Assembly: GCA_046351455.1 (NCBI GenBank)
Contig: JAXLYM010000015.1
Coordinates: 173,428 to 237,427, forward strand
Source of the DNA: JADJRH01 sp046351455
GTDB lineage: Bacteria; Myxococcota_A; Polyangia; Polyangiales; Polyangiaceae
Reading direction: 5' to 3'
DNA: 64,000 nt
In this document: positions 44,137 to 51,763 of the stretch, in pieces
Position numbering within the stretch: the stretch's first letter is position 1
Layout: every line of letters starts with the position of its first letter
Notes under the pieces: model-generated
Told to the model about the DNA's origin: nothing
Database searches by the model: none
What the model saw: the letters and a program-made list of their open reading frames with translations, nothing else
Translations under genes and position numbers: made by a program

Positions 44137-45127
44137 GACACGTCCCCTCCGCGCGGCGCTGCTGCTCGCGATGCTGGTCACGCCGCTCAGCGCGCACGCG
44201 CAGCCGAGCGCCGCCGATCGCACGCAGGCCGAGGCGCTCTTCAACGAAGGCAAGAAGCTCCAGAAAGAGGGCAAGATCGCCGAGGCGTGCCGCAAGTTCG
44301 AGGGCAGCTACAAGATCGATCCCGCCGGCGGCACCGTCCTCAACCTGGGCCTTTGCCACGAGAAAGAAGGCAAGATCGCCTCCGCCTGGGGCGAGCTCAA
44401 GGAGGCGCTCGCGGCCGCGAAGAAGGCGAACCGCAAGGACCGCGAGAAGATCGCCCGCGAGCGCATCGACGCGATCGAGCCGCGCTTGCCGTTCATGATC
44501 GTGATCCCGGACAAACCGTTCGACGGCCTCGCGGTCACGGTCGACGGCTCCGCGATCGCGAGCGAAGCGTGGGGCGCGCAGCTCCCGATCGATCCGGGCA
44601 CGCACGCGGTGAAGGCGACCGGCCCCAAGCACGACGCGTGGGAGGGCTCGTTCGACGCCGCCGAGGGCAAGAAGATCACGGTGCGCATCCCGGCCCTGGC
44701 AGAGGCCGCGGAGCCCGCGCCCACGGCGACCGCGCCCGCGGCCCCGGTGGTGATGGTGCCGAAGTACCCGTGGATGCGGCCCTCCGGCATCGCGATCGCG
44801 TCCGTCGGCGTCGCGGCGTTGATCGTCGGCTCGGTGTTCGGCGCGAACGCGCTCGCCGCGGGCCAGAAGGCTTCGAGCGCGTGCGACGCGTCCTTCGCGT
44901 GCACGCAGGCCGGCTTCGACGCGGTGCAGAGCGGGCGCACGTCGGCGTTCGCGGCGGACATCCTCCTCGGCGCGGGCGCGGGGTTCGCGGCGCTCGGCGC
45001 GGTGTTCTTCTTCGTGGGCGGCGCGACGACGCCGGCGACGCCCGCCGTGGGCGCGGGCCCGCGGATCCGGCCGACGGCGCGGATCGCACCGAGCGGCGGA
45101 TCGCTCGGCTTGGAGGGCGCATGGTGA
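44111..45127 (+). CDS. TPR/PEGA-like envelope protein, partner of the preceding kinase
   Basis: A 338-residue protein of the same plan as the ones at 11082 and 59584: signal peptide (LLLAMLVTPLSAHAQ), TPR helices (AEALFNEGKKLQKEGKIAEACRKFE in parts), a PEGA-like beta part (GLAVTVDGSAIASEAWG, HAVKATGPKHDAWEGSFD), and two C-terminal membrane helices (GIAIASVGVAALIVGSVFGAN and AADILLGAGAGFAALGAVFFF, in parts). It begins inside the kinase gene and ends inside the next, both in different frames, which points to tight coupling. The function is probably envelope sensing or assembly. Confidence 0.8.
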
Positions 45128-46269
45128 AGCGTCTCGTCGCGGTGAGCGCGGGCATCGTGGTGGCCGGCTCGGCGCTGTTCGCAGCGAGCTGTGAGTCCGT
45201 CACGGGGCTCGACAAGGACTACCACCTCGCGAGCGGCACCACGGGCGGCGGCGGCGCGTCGACGACGACCACCACGCCCTCCGGCGGGACGGGCGGGACC
45301 GGCGGCGCGACCGGTTGCGTGCACGCGACCGTGCCCGACGCGCCCTCGATCGCGGACGACGGCGGCGACCTCGATTTCGTCGTCGCGATGCGCACGATCA
45401 ACCTGGACGAGAAGGATTTCAACGTCACGCTCGGCCTCGATCTCGACGGCGTGTGCACCTGCGAGGACGGCGACCCGCCCACGTGCGATCAGCCCGCGGG
45501 CCCGCTGTGCGACGGCCCCGGAGGCATGGACAACGCGGTCGGCATCATCTTCGCGACGGTCTACGATCTCTCGTCGAAGGTCATCTCATCGGGCCAGCTG
45601 AGCGCCGCGGCGAACGCCGGCCAGTGGACGAGCCTCATCCGCGTGCGCGGTTACAACGGCAAGCCGGACGACGCGAAGGTGAGCGCGATGATCTACCTCA
45701 CGCAGGGCGTGAACGTCGGCATGCCGAAGCCGCTGTGGGACGGCAACGACGCGTGGCCCATCGACGACACGTCGCTCTCGGATCCGCAGAACCCGGACAC
45801 CGCGCTCATCCAGACGACGGATGGTTACGTGGCGGGCGGCGTGCTCGTGCTGCGGTTCGCGAACAACCCTCTGCGCATCCGCGGCCCGCTCTTCACGATG
45901 GACCTCACGCTGATGGACGTCATCGTCAGCGCGACGCTCTCGCCGTCCGGTTCGTCGTACAAGCTCACGAACGGCGTCATCGGCGCGAGGTGGCCGCTCG
46001 CGAACGCGTTCCCCGGCCTCGCGTCGATCCGGTACGCGGGAGGCAGCAAGCTCTGCAAGGACGACGACAACTACGTGGGCGTGAAGTCCGCGCTGTGCGG
46101 CAACGCGGACCTGCGCTTCGACGGCTCGACGGGCGCGTGCGACACGCTCTCGTTCGGCGCGACCTTCACCTCGGATCCGGCGAAGCTCGGAGGCGTCGTC
46201 CCCGCGGCCGGCCCCCCGCAAGACGGCTGCGCGGCCGACCAAGATCCGTCGACGGACAGCTGCAACTAG
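45121..46269 (+). CDS. lipoprotein with Cys pairs, unknown function
   Basis: A 382-residue lipoprotein (signal GSALFAASCES) with a Gly/Thr linker of myxobacterial type and a large beta-rich mature part with scattered Cys (DGVCTCEDGDPPTCDQ, CKDDDNYVGVKSALCG, GAC/GC near the end). It overlaps the TPR gene by 7 nt. The last gene of the kinase operon, it is a candidate sensed or processed surface protein. A 34-nt repeat starts at its stop codon. Confidence 0.75.
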   Translation: MVKRLVAVSAGIVVAGSALFAASCESVTGLDKDYHLASGTTGGGGASTTTTTPSGGTGGTGGATGCVHATVPDAPSIADDGGDLDFVVAMRTINLDEKDFNVTLGLDLDGVCTCEDGDPPTCDQPAGPLCDGPGGMDNAVGIIFATVYDLSSKVISSGQLSAAANAGQWTSLIRVRGYNGKPDDAKVSAMIYLTQGVNVGMPKPLWDGNDAWPIDDTSLSDPQNPDTALIQTTDGYVAGGVLVLRFANNPLRIRGPLFTMDLTLMDVIVSATLSPSGSSYKLTNGVIGARWPLANAFPGLASIRYAGGSKLCKDDDNYVGVKSALCGNADLRFDGSTGACDTLSFGATFTSDPAKLGGVVPAAGPPQDGCAADQDPSTDSCN

Positions 46270-46300
46270 AGCGCTTTCCAAGAGGCACGGAACGAAGCTC
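46267..46300 (+). repeat. 34-nt direct repeat, left copy (family C-like)
   Basis: TAGAGCGCTTTCC, AAGAGGCACGGAACGAAGCTC. The first three bases are the stop codon of the lipoprotein gene. An identical copy is at 46398. GAGC/GCTC feet and TTCC/GGAA arms resemble the hairpins at 12395 and 12521. Confidence 0.85.
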
Positions 46301-46301
46301 A

Positions 46302-46379
46302 GGTGCCCACCCCCTGGCCTCGCGAAGTCCGCCCCTCCCAAATCGCTCACTTCGTTCGCGATGGGAGGGGAACGTTAGG
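46302..46379 (-). repeat. family B repeat, copy B4
   Basis: Reverse-oriented copy (GTGCCCACCCCCTGGCC, CGCGAAGTCCGCC, CCTCCCAAATCGCTCAC, then TTCGTTCGCGATGGGAGGGG), flanked by the two 34-nt direct repeats and followed by A3. Confidence 0.88.
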
Positions 46380-46397
46380 TGTTTGATGGAGCCGCTG

Positions 46398-46431
46398 TAG
46401 AGCGCTTTCCAAGAGGCACGGAACGAAGCTC
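46398..46431 (+). repeat. 34-nt direct repeat, right copy
   Basis: Identical to 46267-46300; the spacing between starts is 131 nt and repeat B4 lies between the two. Confidence 0.85.
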
Positions 46432-46437
46432 GTCAGC

Positions 46438-46477
46438 GGGGGAGTGATACGAGGGGGCGGAGCCCCCTTGTAAATCC
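46438..46477 (-). repeat. family A palindromic repeat, copy A3
   Basis: GGGGGAGTGATACGAGGGGG, CGGA, GCCCCCTTGTAAATCC on the plus strand, in the convergent junction before the App1-like gene. Confidence 0.88.
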
Positions 46478-46511
46478 CACAAAATGCGAGCGTTCCCTCA
46501 GGTGGGCGAGG

Positions 46512-47594
46512 TCACTTCTTCTTGTGGCGGCGCTTGTTGTGGTGGCTCGCGAGCGTCACGTAGTCGATCGCGACAGGCGGCTGCGGAGGGGACGGGACGA
46601 TCTCCGGCGCGATGCGCTCGATCTCGCTCACCATCGCGTAGAGCTCGCTCGCGGCCGCGATGCGACGCTGCGTGAGGGCCGCGTACGCCTGGGTCAATTC
46701 GGGGACGCCGCGGCCTCGGACGTGGCCTCGGCGGACGAGGTCGCGGTAGCTGCGGGCGAGCGCGCCGGGCTCGAAATTGTGGGCGACCACGAGATCCTGC
46801 GCGACGCGCAGCACGCTCACCGCGGGGATGCGACCGTCCTCGTGCAGCACGAACGCCGCCTGTAGATAATTGTAGAACGGGACCACGCGCGCGCCGTACA
46901 CGCGAAACTCGTACGGCGACGACTGGCGCTCCAGGTGGATGAGGATGCGCTCCACGACGGGGCCCTTCTCGACGTAGCTCGCGTAGCGGATCGCGTCGCG
47001 GATCGTGTCGTCGTAGGCGCCGCCGCGGCGCATGATGTCCGCGAGCACGTCCGTCTCCACCCTGCCCTCGCAGAGATCGGCGTAGAGCGAATAGACGAAG
47101 GCGTCCGCCTCGGCGTCGTCCCCGAGGAGCGCCTCGTGCACGAGCTCGCCCGACTCGTCGCGCTGCGACGGCATCTCGCACCGCGAGCGGAGGAGGTTCG
47201 GCAGCTTGTAGCCGAGCTGCCCGCGGAGCGCGCGGAACCGCAGGCGCAGCATGTTCTCGAGGTTCGGCTTCAGCGTGAGCGACGTCCACTTCGCGCCGTC
47301 GAGACGCAGCTTCTGCTCCAGGCGCGAGCGGAGCTGCTCGGGGCTGCCGGAGAGGAAATGCGCCTCCACGCCGGTGCGCCCGAGCTCGCGGAGGACCGCC
47401 GCCGCGCCGGGCACCGTGCGCTTCTGATCGGGGCGCTCGAACGCGGTCGACACGAGATCGCGGAGCGTGTCGAAGTCGGTGCGGAGGTACGTCTTGTCGA
47501 GGTCCCACCGGGCGACGAACGGCGCGCGGATCGGGGGAGCGTTCGTCAGGTCGGCGCCCCGAGGCTGCGTGGTGATCTCGTCCGACGGCGGCAT
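46512..47594 (-). CDS. App1-like HAD-fold phosphatase domain protein
   Basis: A 360-residue protein with HAD-superfamily motifs: motif I WDLDKTYLRTD (DxDxT), motif II HFLSGSPEQL (Ser), and an acidic motif LLGDDAEADAFVYSLYADL. The order is that of phosphatidate phosphatase App1-related proteins (DUF2183). A helical C-terminal half and a basic tail (HHNKRRHKKK) follow. It begins 16 nt after the kinase-AAA gene and is probably co-transcribed with it. The substrate could be a phospholipid, but this is only a family hint. Confidence 0.72.
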   Translation of the reverse strand: MPPSDEITTQPRGADLTNAPPIRAPFVARWDLDKTYLRTDFDTLRDLVSTAFERPDQKRTVPGAAAVLRELGRTGVEAHFLSGSPEQLRSRLEQKLRLDGAKWTSLTLKPNLENMLRLRFRALRGQLGYKLPNLLRSRCEMPSQRDESGELVHEALLGDDAEADAFVYSLYADLCEGRVETDVLADIMRRGGAYDDTIRDAIRYASYVEKGPVVERILIHLERQSSPYEFRVYGARVVPFYNYLQAAFVLHEDGRIPAVSVLRVAQDLVVAHNFEPGALARSYRDLVRRGHVRGRGVPELTQAYAALTQRRIAAASELYAMVSEIERIAPEIVPSPPQPPVAIDYVTLASHHNKRRHKKK

Positions 47595-47610
47595 GGAAGG
47601 CTCGCTGCGA

Positions 47611-50361
47611 TCAGCGCTGGGTCCACTCGCGACGCATGCGATCGAGCGAGCTGATGAGGTCCTGCGCGTCGGCGGAGCGCGCGAGCTCCAGCGCCTCGCG
47701 GAGGTACACCGTGGCCTCGATCGTGCGATCGCGGCCGCGCGCGACGTACGCGAGCGATCCGAGGACGCGCGCGCGATCCGGACCGCTGGGGCCGGCGAGA
47801 TCGAGCGCCTCGCGGAGCACGCCCTCGGCGTCGGTGAGGTCCCCGGAGGCCGCGAGCGCGTCGCCGAGCTTGCGGCTGAAGATGAGCACCGCGCGCACCG
47901 GATCATCGAGCTCGCCGCGGAACATCTCGCGGCGCCCCACGTCGAGGCCGCGGCGCAGCGCGAGCACGCACCCGCCCTGATCGCCGCGCGCCGCGCATCG
48001 ATCCGCGACCTGCTCCAGCAGCATCAACGACTCGAACGCGTTCTGCGCGTGGAGCGCGTGGAGCGCGTGCACCTCGAGCGGCAGGCCCGCCTCGCCCGCG
48101 ATGAGCGCAGCCTCCGCGTGCAGCTCGCGGCGCACGGCCGCCGGGATCGTGGCCAGCGTCACGTCGCGGAAGAGCGGGTGCATCGTCGAGATGCCGGCCG
48201 AGCTCTGCGTGACCATGCCGGACACGCGCAGCGTCGCCACGTGCTCGATGAACGCGCCCTGCTCCGGCAACAAGCGCTCCAGCGCCGTAATGCTCGCGTT
48301 GTCGCCCAGGACGGCCAGCGCCTGCAGCGTGCACCGCGCGTCGTGCGGGAGGCGCTCGATGCGCTGCGCGATGAGGTCCGCGAGGCGCGGCGGCGGGTTC
48401 GATCCGCCCTCCATCGTGAACCGGACGAGCTGATCGAGGTACAGCGGCGGCACGCGGTACTCGCGCGGTCGCGAGCCCGGCGCCGCGGACGACGGCGGCT
48501 CCATCGGCTGCGCGAGCGCGTCGTTCTTGGCGAGCGCGGCGGCGCCCTCCGGCGTGAGGCCGGAGAGCACGCGCGCGCCGTCCGCCCAGCCCGGATCGAA
48601 GCTCGGGACGTGCGTCGCGATGAGCAGCGTGGGGCCGGGCGGCGGATCGTTGACGATGTCGAAGACGGCGTTCTTGCTGGCCCCGTCGACGGCGTGCAGA
48701 TCGTCGATCGCGAGCACCACCGCGCGACCCGCCGCGACCTGCTGCGCGCGCAGGAGCGCCCACCGGAGCGCCTCCGCCACGACGAAGCGGCGGTCGTTCG
48801 ACGAGAGGCCGGGGCGCACGCTGCGGCTCCAGATCTCGCCGCGCGGCGCGATCGGCTCCCCGCGGCCGAAGATCTCCGCGAGGCCCTGACGCGCCTCGGG
48901 GCTCGCCGAGGCCCACGCGGGCGGACCGCCGCCGTCCGGCGGGAGCGCCGCGAGCGCGCTGACGGCCTCGCGCAGCGTGTAGTAGCCGACCTCCGCGCTC
49001 CACGGATCCGGCCCGACGCGCACCACGAAATCGTCCGCGAGCGTGTCCAGGAACTCGCGCACGAGGCGGGATTTGCCGACGCCGTGATCGCCGACGAGGC
49101 GCACGCCGACGAACGACGAGGACGCCTCCATCAAGCTCGCCGTGAGCCAGTCGAGATCGTCTTCCCGATCCGTGAGCGGCAACGGCAGCGGCGGGAGGCT
49201 CGGGCGCTCACGCTCGCGCTCGCGCCTGCCGCCGGAGGCGTTGCTCACCTTCGGCGCCGGCGCGACCGCGGGGGCCGTGATGCGCGCGCCGCACTCGCCG
49301 CAGAACTTCTGCCCGCGGGGCACGATCGCGTTGCACGACGAGCACACGACGCCGTCCACTTCGCCGGAGGCGCGGCGCGGCGACTCGATCTCCGCGAGGG
49401 CGACCGCGAGCGCCTCGGACAGCTCGTCCGCGGACTGGTAGCGGTCCTTCGCGTCCTTCTCGAGCGCCTTGAGCGTCACCTCGGCGAGGCTCTTCGGGAT
49501 GTTGCGGCCGGGCGCGGCCTCGCGCGGGTCGAGCGGGCGCTTCGACATGTGCATCAGCACGACCTGCGTCGGCGAATCGCCCTCGAATGGTAGGTACCCC
49601 GTGAGCAGCTGGTAGAGGATCACGCCGCACGCGTAGAGGTCGCTGCGCGCGTCGATCGGATCGCCGCGGCCCTGCTCGGGGGCCATGTAGTCGGGCGTGC
49701 CGCACACGATGCCGGGGCTCGTGACGTTCGGCGCGACCTCGGCGCGCATCTTCGCGAGGCCGAAGTCCACGACCTTCACGAAGTCGCCGCCGGAACGCAG
49801 CTGCTCGAGGACGATGTTCTCGGGCTTCAGATCGCGGTGGATGATGCCGAGGTGGTGCGCTTCGCTGAGGCCCGCGAGCACCTGCCGGAGGATGTCGACG
49901 ATGCGTCGGAACGGGAGCGGCCCCTCCTCGAACGCGATGCGCGCGAGGTCGCGGCCGCGCAGGAACTCCATCACGATGTAGAGCTGCGAGCCGTTCTTGC
50001 CGAAGTCGATCACGGCGACCGAGTTCGGGTGGTTCATGCGGCTCGCGGCGCGCGCTTCGGTGATGAAGCGAACGGAGGCGCTCTCGTCGCCGAGCAGGTG
50101 CGGGTGAATGATCTTCACCGCTACGGTGCGACCGAGCGCCTTCTGCTCGGCGCGGTACACGCGGCCCATGCCCCCGACGCCGACCAGCTCGAGCAGGACG
50201 TAGCCGCCCGGCAGCGTCGTACCGATCAGCGGATCGTCCGAGCTCTTCTGGAAGAACTCGTGGATCGGGAAGCCGCACACGGGACAGAACTTGTGCGACT
50301 CAACGCACAAATTGCCGCACTGCGGACACACCACTTCCGACACGGCGAGAGACGTTAGCAC
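47611..50361 (-). CDS. Ser/Thr protein kinase fused to AAA-type ATPase and TPR-like region
   Basis: A 916-residue soluble kinase. Order: zinc ribbon (CPQCGNLCVESHKFCPVCG), kinase domain (about 53-325; GVGGMGRVYRAEQ, HRDLKPENIVL, DFGLAKM, DYMAPEQGRG), a second zinc ribbon (CSSCNAIVPRGQKFCGECG), then an ATPase with Walker A GDHGVGKS, Walker B VVLAIDDLHAVD, and C-terminal TPR-like helices (AEGVLREALDLA, ATVYLREALELARS). The design resembles the STAND-ATPase kinases of myxobacteria. It has no membrane helix. GTG 50343 is an alternative start. The App1-like gene follows closely. Confidence 0.95.
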   Translation of the reverse strand: MLTSLAVSEVVCPQCGNLCVESHKFCPVCGFPIHEFFQKSSDDPLIGTTLPGGYVLLELVGVGGMGRVYRAEQKALGRTVAVKIIHPHLLGDESASVRFITEARAASRMNHPNSVAVIDFGKNGSQLYIVMEFLRGRDLARIAFEEGPLPFRRIVDILRQVLAGLSEAHHLGIIHRDLKPENIVLEQLRSGGDFVKVVDFGLAKMRAEVAPNVTSPGIVCGTPDYMAPEQGRGDPIDARSDLYACGVILYQLLTGYLPFEGDSPTQVVLMHMSKRPLDPREAAPGRNIPKSLAEVTLKALEKDAKDRYQSADELSEALAVALAEIESPRRASGEVDGVVCSSCNAIVPRGQKFCGECGARITAPAVAPAPKVSNASGGRRERERERPSLPPLPLPLTDREDDLDWLTASLMEASSSFVGVRLVGDHGVGKSRLVREFLDTLADDFVVRVGPDPWSAEVGYYTLREAVSALAALPPDGGGPPAWASASPEARQGLAEIFGRGEPIAPRGEIWSRSVRPGLSSNDRRFVVAEALRWALLRAQQVAAGRAVVLAIDDLHAVDGASKNAVFDIVNDPPPGPTLLIATHVPSFDPGWADGARVLSGLTPEGAAALAKNDALAQPMEPPSSAAPGSRPREYRVPPLYLDQLVRFTMEGGSNPPPRLADLIAQRIERLPHDARCTLQALAVLGDNASITALERLLPEQGAFIEHVATLRVSGMVTQSSAGISTMHPLFRDVTLATIPAAVRRELHAEAALIAGEAGLPLEVHALHALHAQNAFESLMLLEQVADRCAARGDQGGCVLALRRGLDVGRREMFRGELDDPVRAVLIFSRKLGDALAASGDLTDAEGVLREALDLAGPSGPDRARVLGSLAYVARGRDRTIEATVYLREALELARSADAQDLISSLDRMRREWTQR

Positions 50362-50533
50362 GGACGGGGGGCCCGTTGCACAAACGCGACGAGCGAGGAG
50401 CCAACAGATTCCGGCGCTTCAGCGGCGGAGCGCGCGCCCCGAGGGCCGAATCGCCGCCTGGGAGGCCCCTGAGCGCGCCCCCCGATCGGCGCAAATTCCA
50501 GGGAAGCGGGGCGATGATGCTACTCTCAGGCCG

Positions 50534-51763
50534 ATGACGACATCGCGGCTTCGGTTGGGCCAGCTTCTCGTCGACGCCCGCCTCATCACGCAGGAGGCGC
50601 TGGACGACGTCCTCGCGGCGCAGAAGCGCGACGGTCGAAGGCTGGGGACCTTGATCGTCGAGCGCGGCTACATCAGCGAGGTCCAGCTCACGCAGATCCT
50701 ATCGCACCAGCTCAGCGTGCCGTGGGTGTCGCTCCTCAAGATCGAGTTCTCGCGCCAGCTCTTGAACCTGGTGCCGCGCGAGATCGCCGACCAGTACTGC
50801 GTGCTCCCGATCTACGTGCGCAGGCCGCGCGGCCAGGGCGACACGCTCTACATCGCGATGGAGGACCCCACGAACGAGGAGGCGATCCGCTCGGTGAGCG
50901 CGCACTCGGGCATCCCCGTCCGACCGATGATCGCGCCGCCGAGCGACATCCGCAGCGCGATCCGCGCCTACTACGGCCTCTCCACGGCCGAGACCGAGCC
51001 GCCGCCGCCGATCTCGGAGGCGTTGCCCGCGCAGGCGCCGAACGTCACGCCCGAGCCGCGCGCCGTTCGCCTCGAGCCGGACACGAGCCGCGCGACCGAC
51101 GCGCCCGCGCCGAGCGAGGTCGCGCCTCTGCCAGAGACGCTCGCGTCCCCGGCCCGATCCGACGCGGACGACGCGACGAAGCGCGACGCCGAGCCCGCGC
51201 AGGCGCCGCCTCAACGCGCGAAGACGCTGCGATCCGCGATGCACGACAACACGCCGACGATCGAGATCACCGGCGAGATGCACATCGAGATCCCGCCGAC
51301 GAAGCGAGCGTCCTCTCACCCTCCGTCGGAGGCAGGCGATTCGATTCGTCGCTCGCGACCGCCCACCGAGGAGCGCCCCGCGTCGATCCCGGCGCCCCGG
51401 GGAAAGACCGCGCGCATGGTGTCGCTGACGTTGCTCGACGGCACCACGATCACGCTGCCAGCGCGCTCGAAGCGCCCCCCTGCCCCGTCGCCGGACGACG
51501 CGGTGGAGGTCGAGCCGCCGCGATCATCGCAAGCCCCCGAGCGCGAGAGCGCGCCGCCGCCCGAGCACATGTCGACGCTCACCGCGCGCGATCTGGTCGC
51601 GGCCCTGCGCGTGGTCGCGAGCGGCGCCGACGCGAGCGCGATCCTCGGCGACGACGTGCGGTGGGAGACGATGTTCGCCGCGCTGCTCTCGTTGATGCTC
51701 CGCAAACAGATCATCGCCGACTGGGAATTCGTCGAAGAGCTGAATCGCCTGAAGAAGCGCTAG
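50534..51763 (+). CDS. stand-alone MshEN (type II secretion ATPase N-terminal) domain protein
   Basis: A 409-residue protein without ATPase domain. The N-terminus has two motifs of the c-di-GMP-binding MshEN pattern: RLGQLLVDARLITQEALDDV and RLGTLIVERGYISEVQLTQI, then SVPWVSLLKIEFSRQLLNLV and AMEDPTNEEAI. The residues after about 150 are Pro/Glu/Arg-rich and flexible, with a short conserved end (VRWETMFAALLSLMLRKQIIADW). It probably binds c-di-GMP and passes the signal to a secretion, pilus or kinase partner. ATG 50534 lies just after the divergent kinase-AAA promoter. Repeat A4 follows its stop. Confidence 0.82.
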   Translation: MTTSRLRLGQLLVDARLITQEALDDVLAAQKRDGRRLGTLIVERGYISEVQLTQILSHQLSVPWVSLLKIEFSRQLLNLVPREIADQYCVLPIYVRRPRGQGDTLYIAMEDPTNEEAIRSVSAHSGIPVRPMIAPPSDIRSAIRAYYGLSTAETEPPPPISEALPAQAPNVTPEPRAVRLEPDTSRATDAPAPSEVAPLPETLASPARSDADDATKRDAEPAQAPPQRAKTLRSAMHDNTPTIEITGEMHIEIPPTKRASSHPPSEAGDSIRRSRPPTEERPASIPAPRGKTARMVSLTLLDGTTITLPARSKRPPAPSPDDAVEVEPPRSSQAPERESAPPPEHMSTLTARDLVAALRVVASGADASAILGDDVRWETMFAALLSLMLRKQIIADWEFVEELNRLKKR

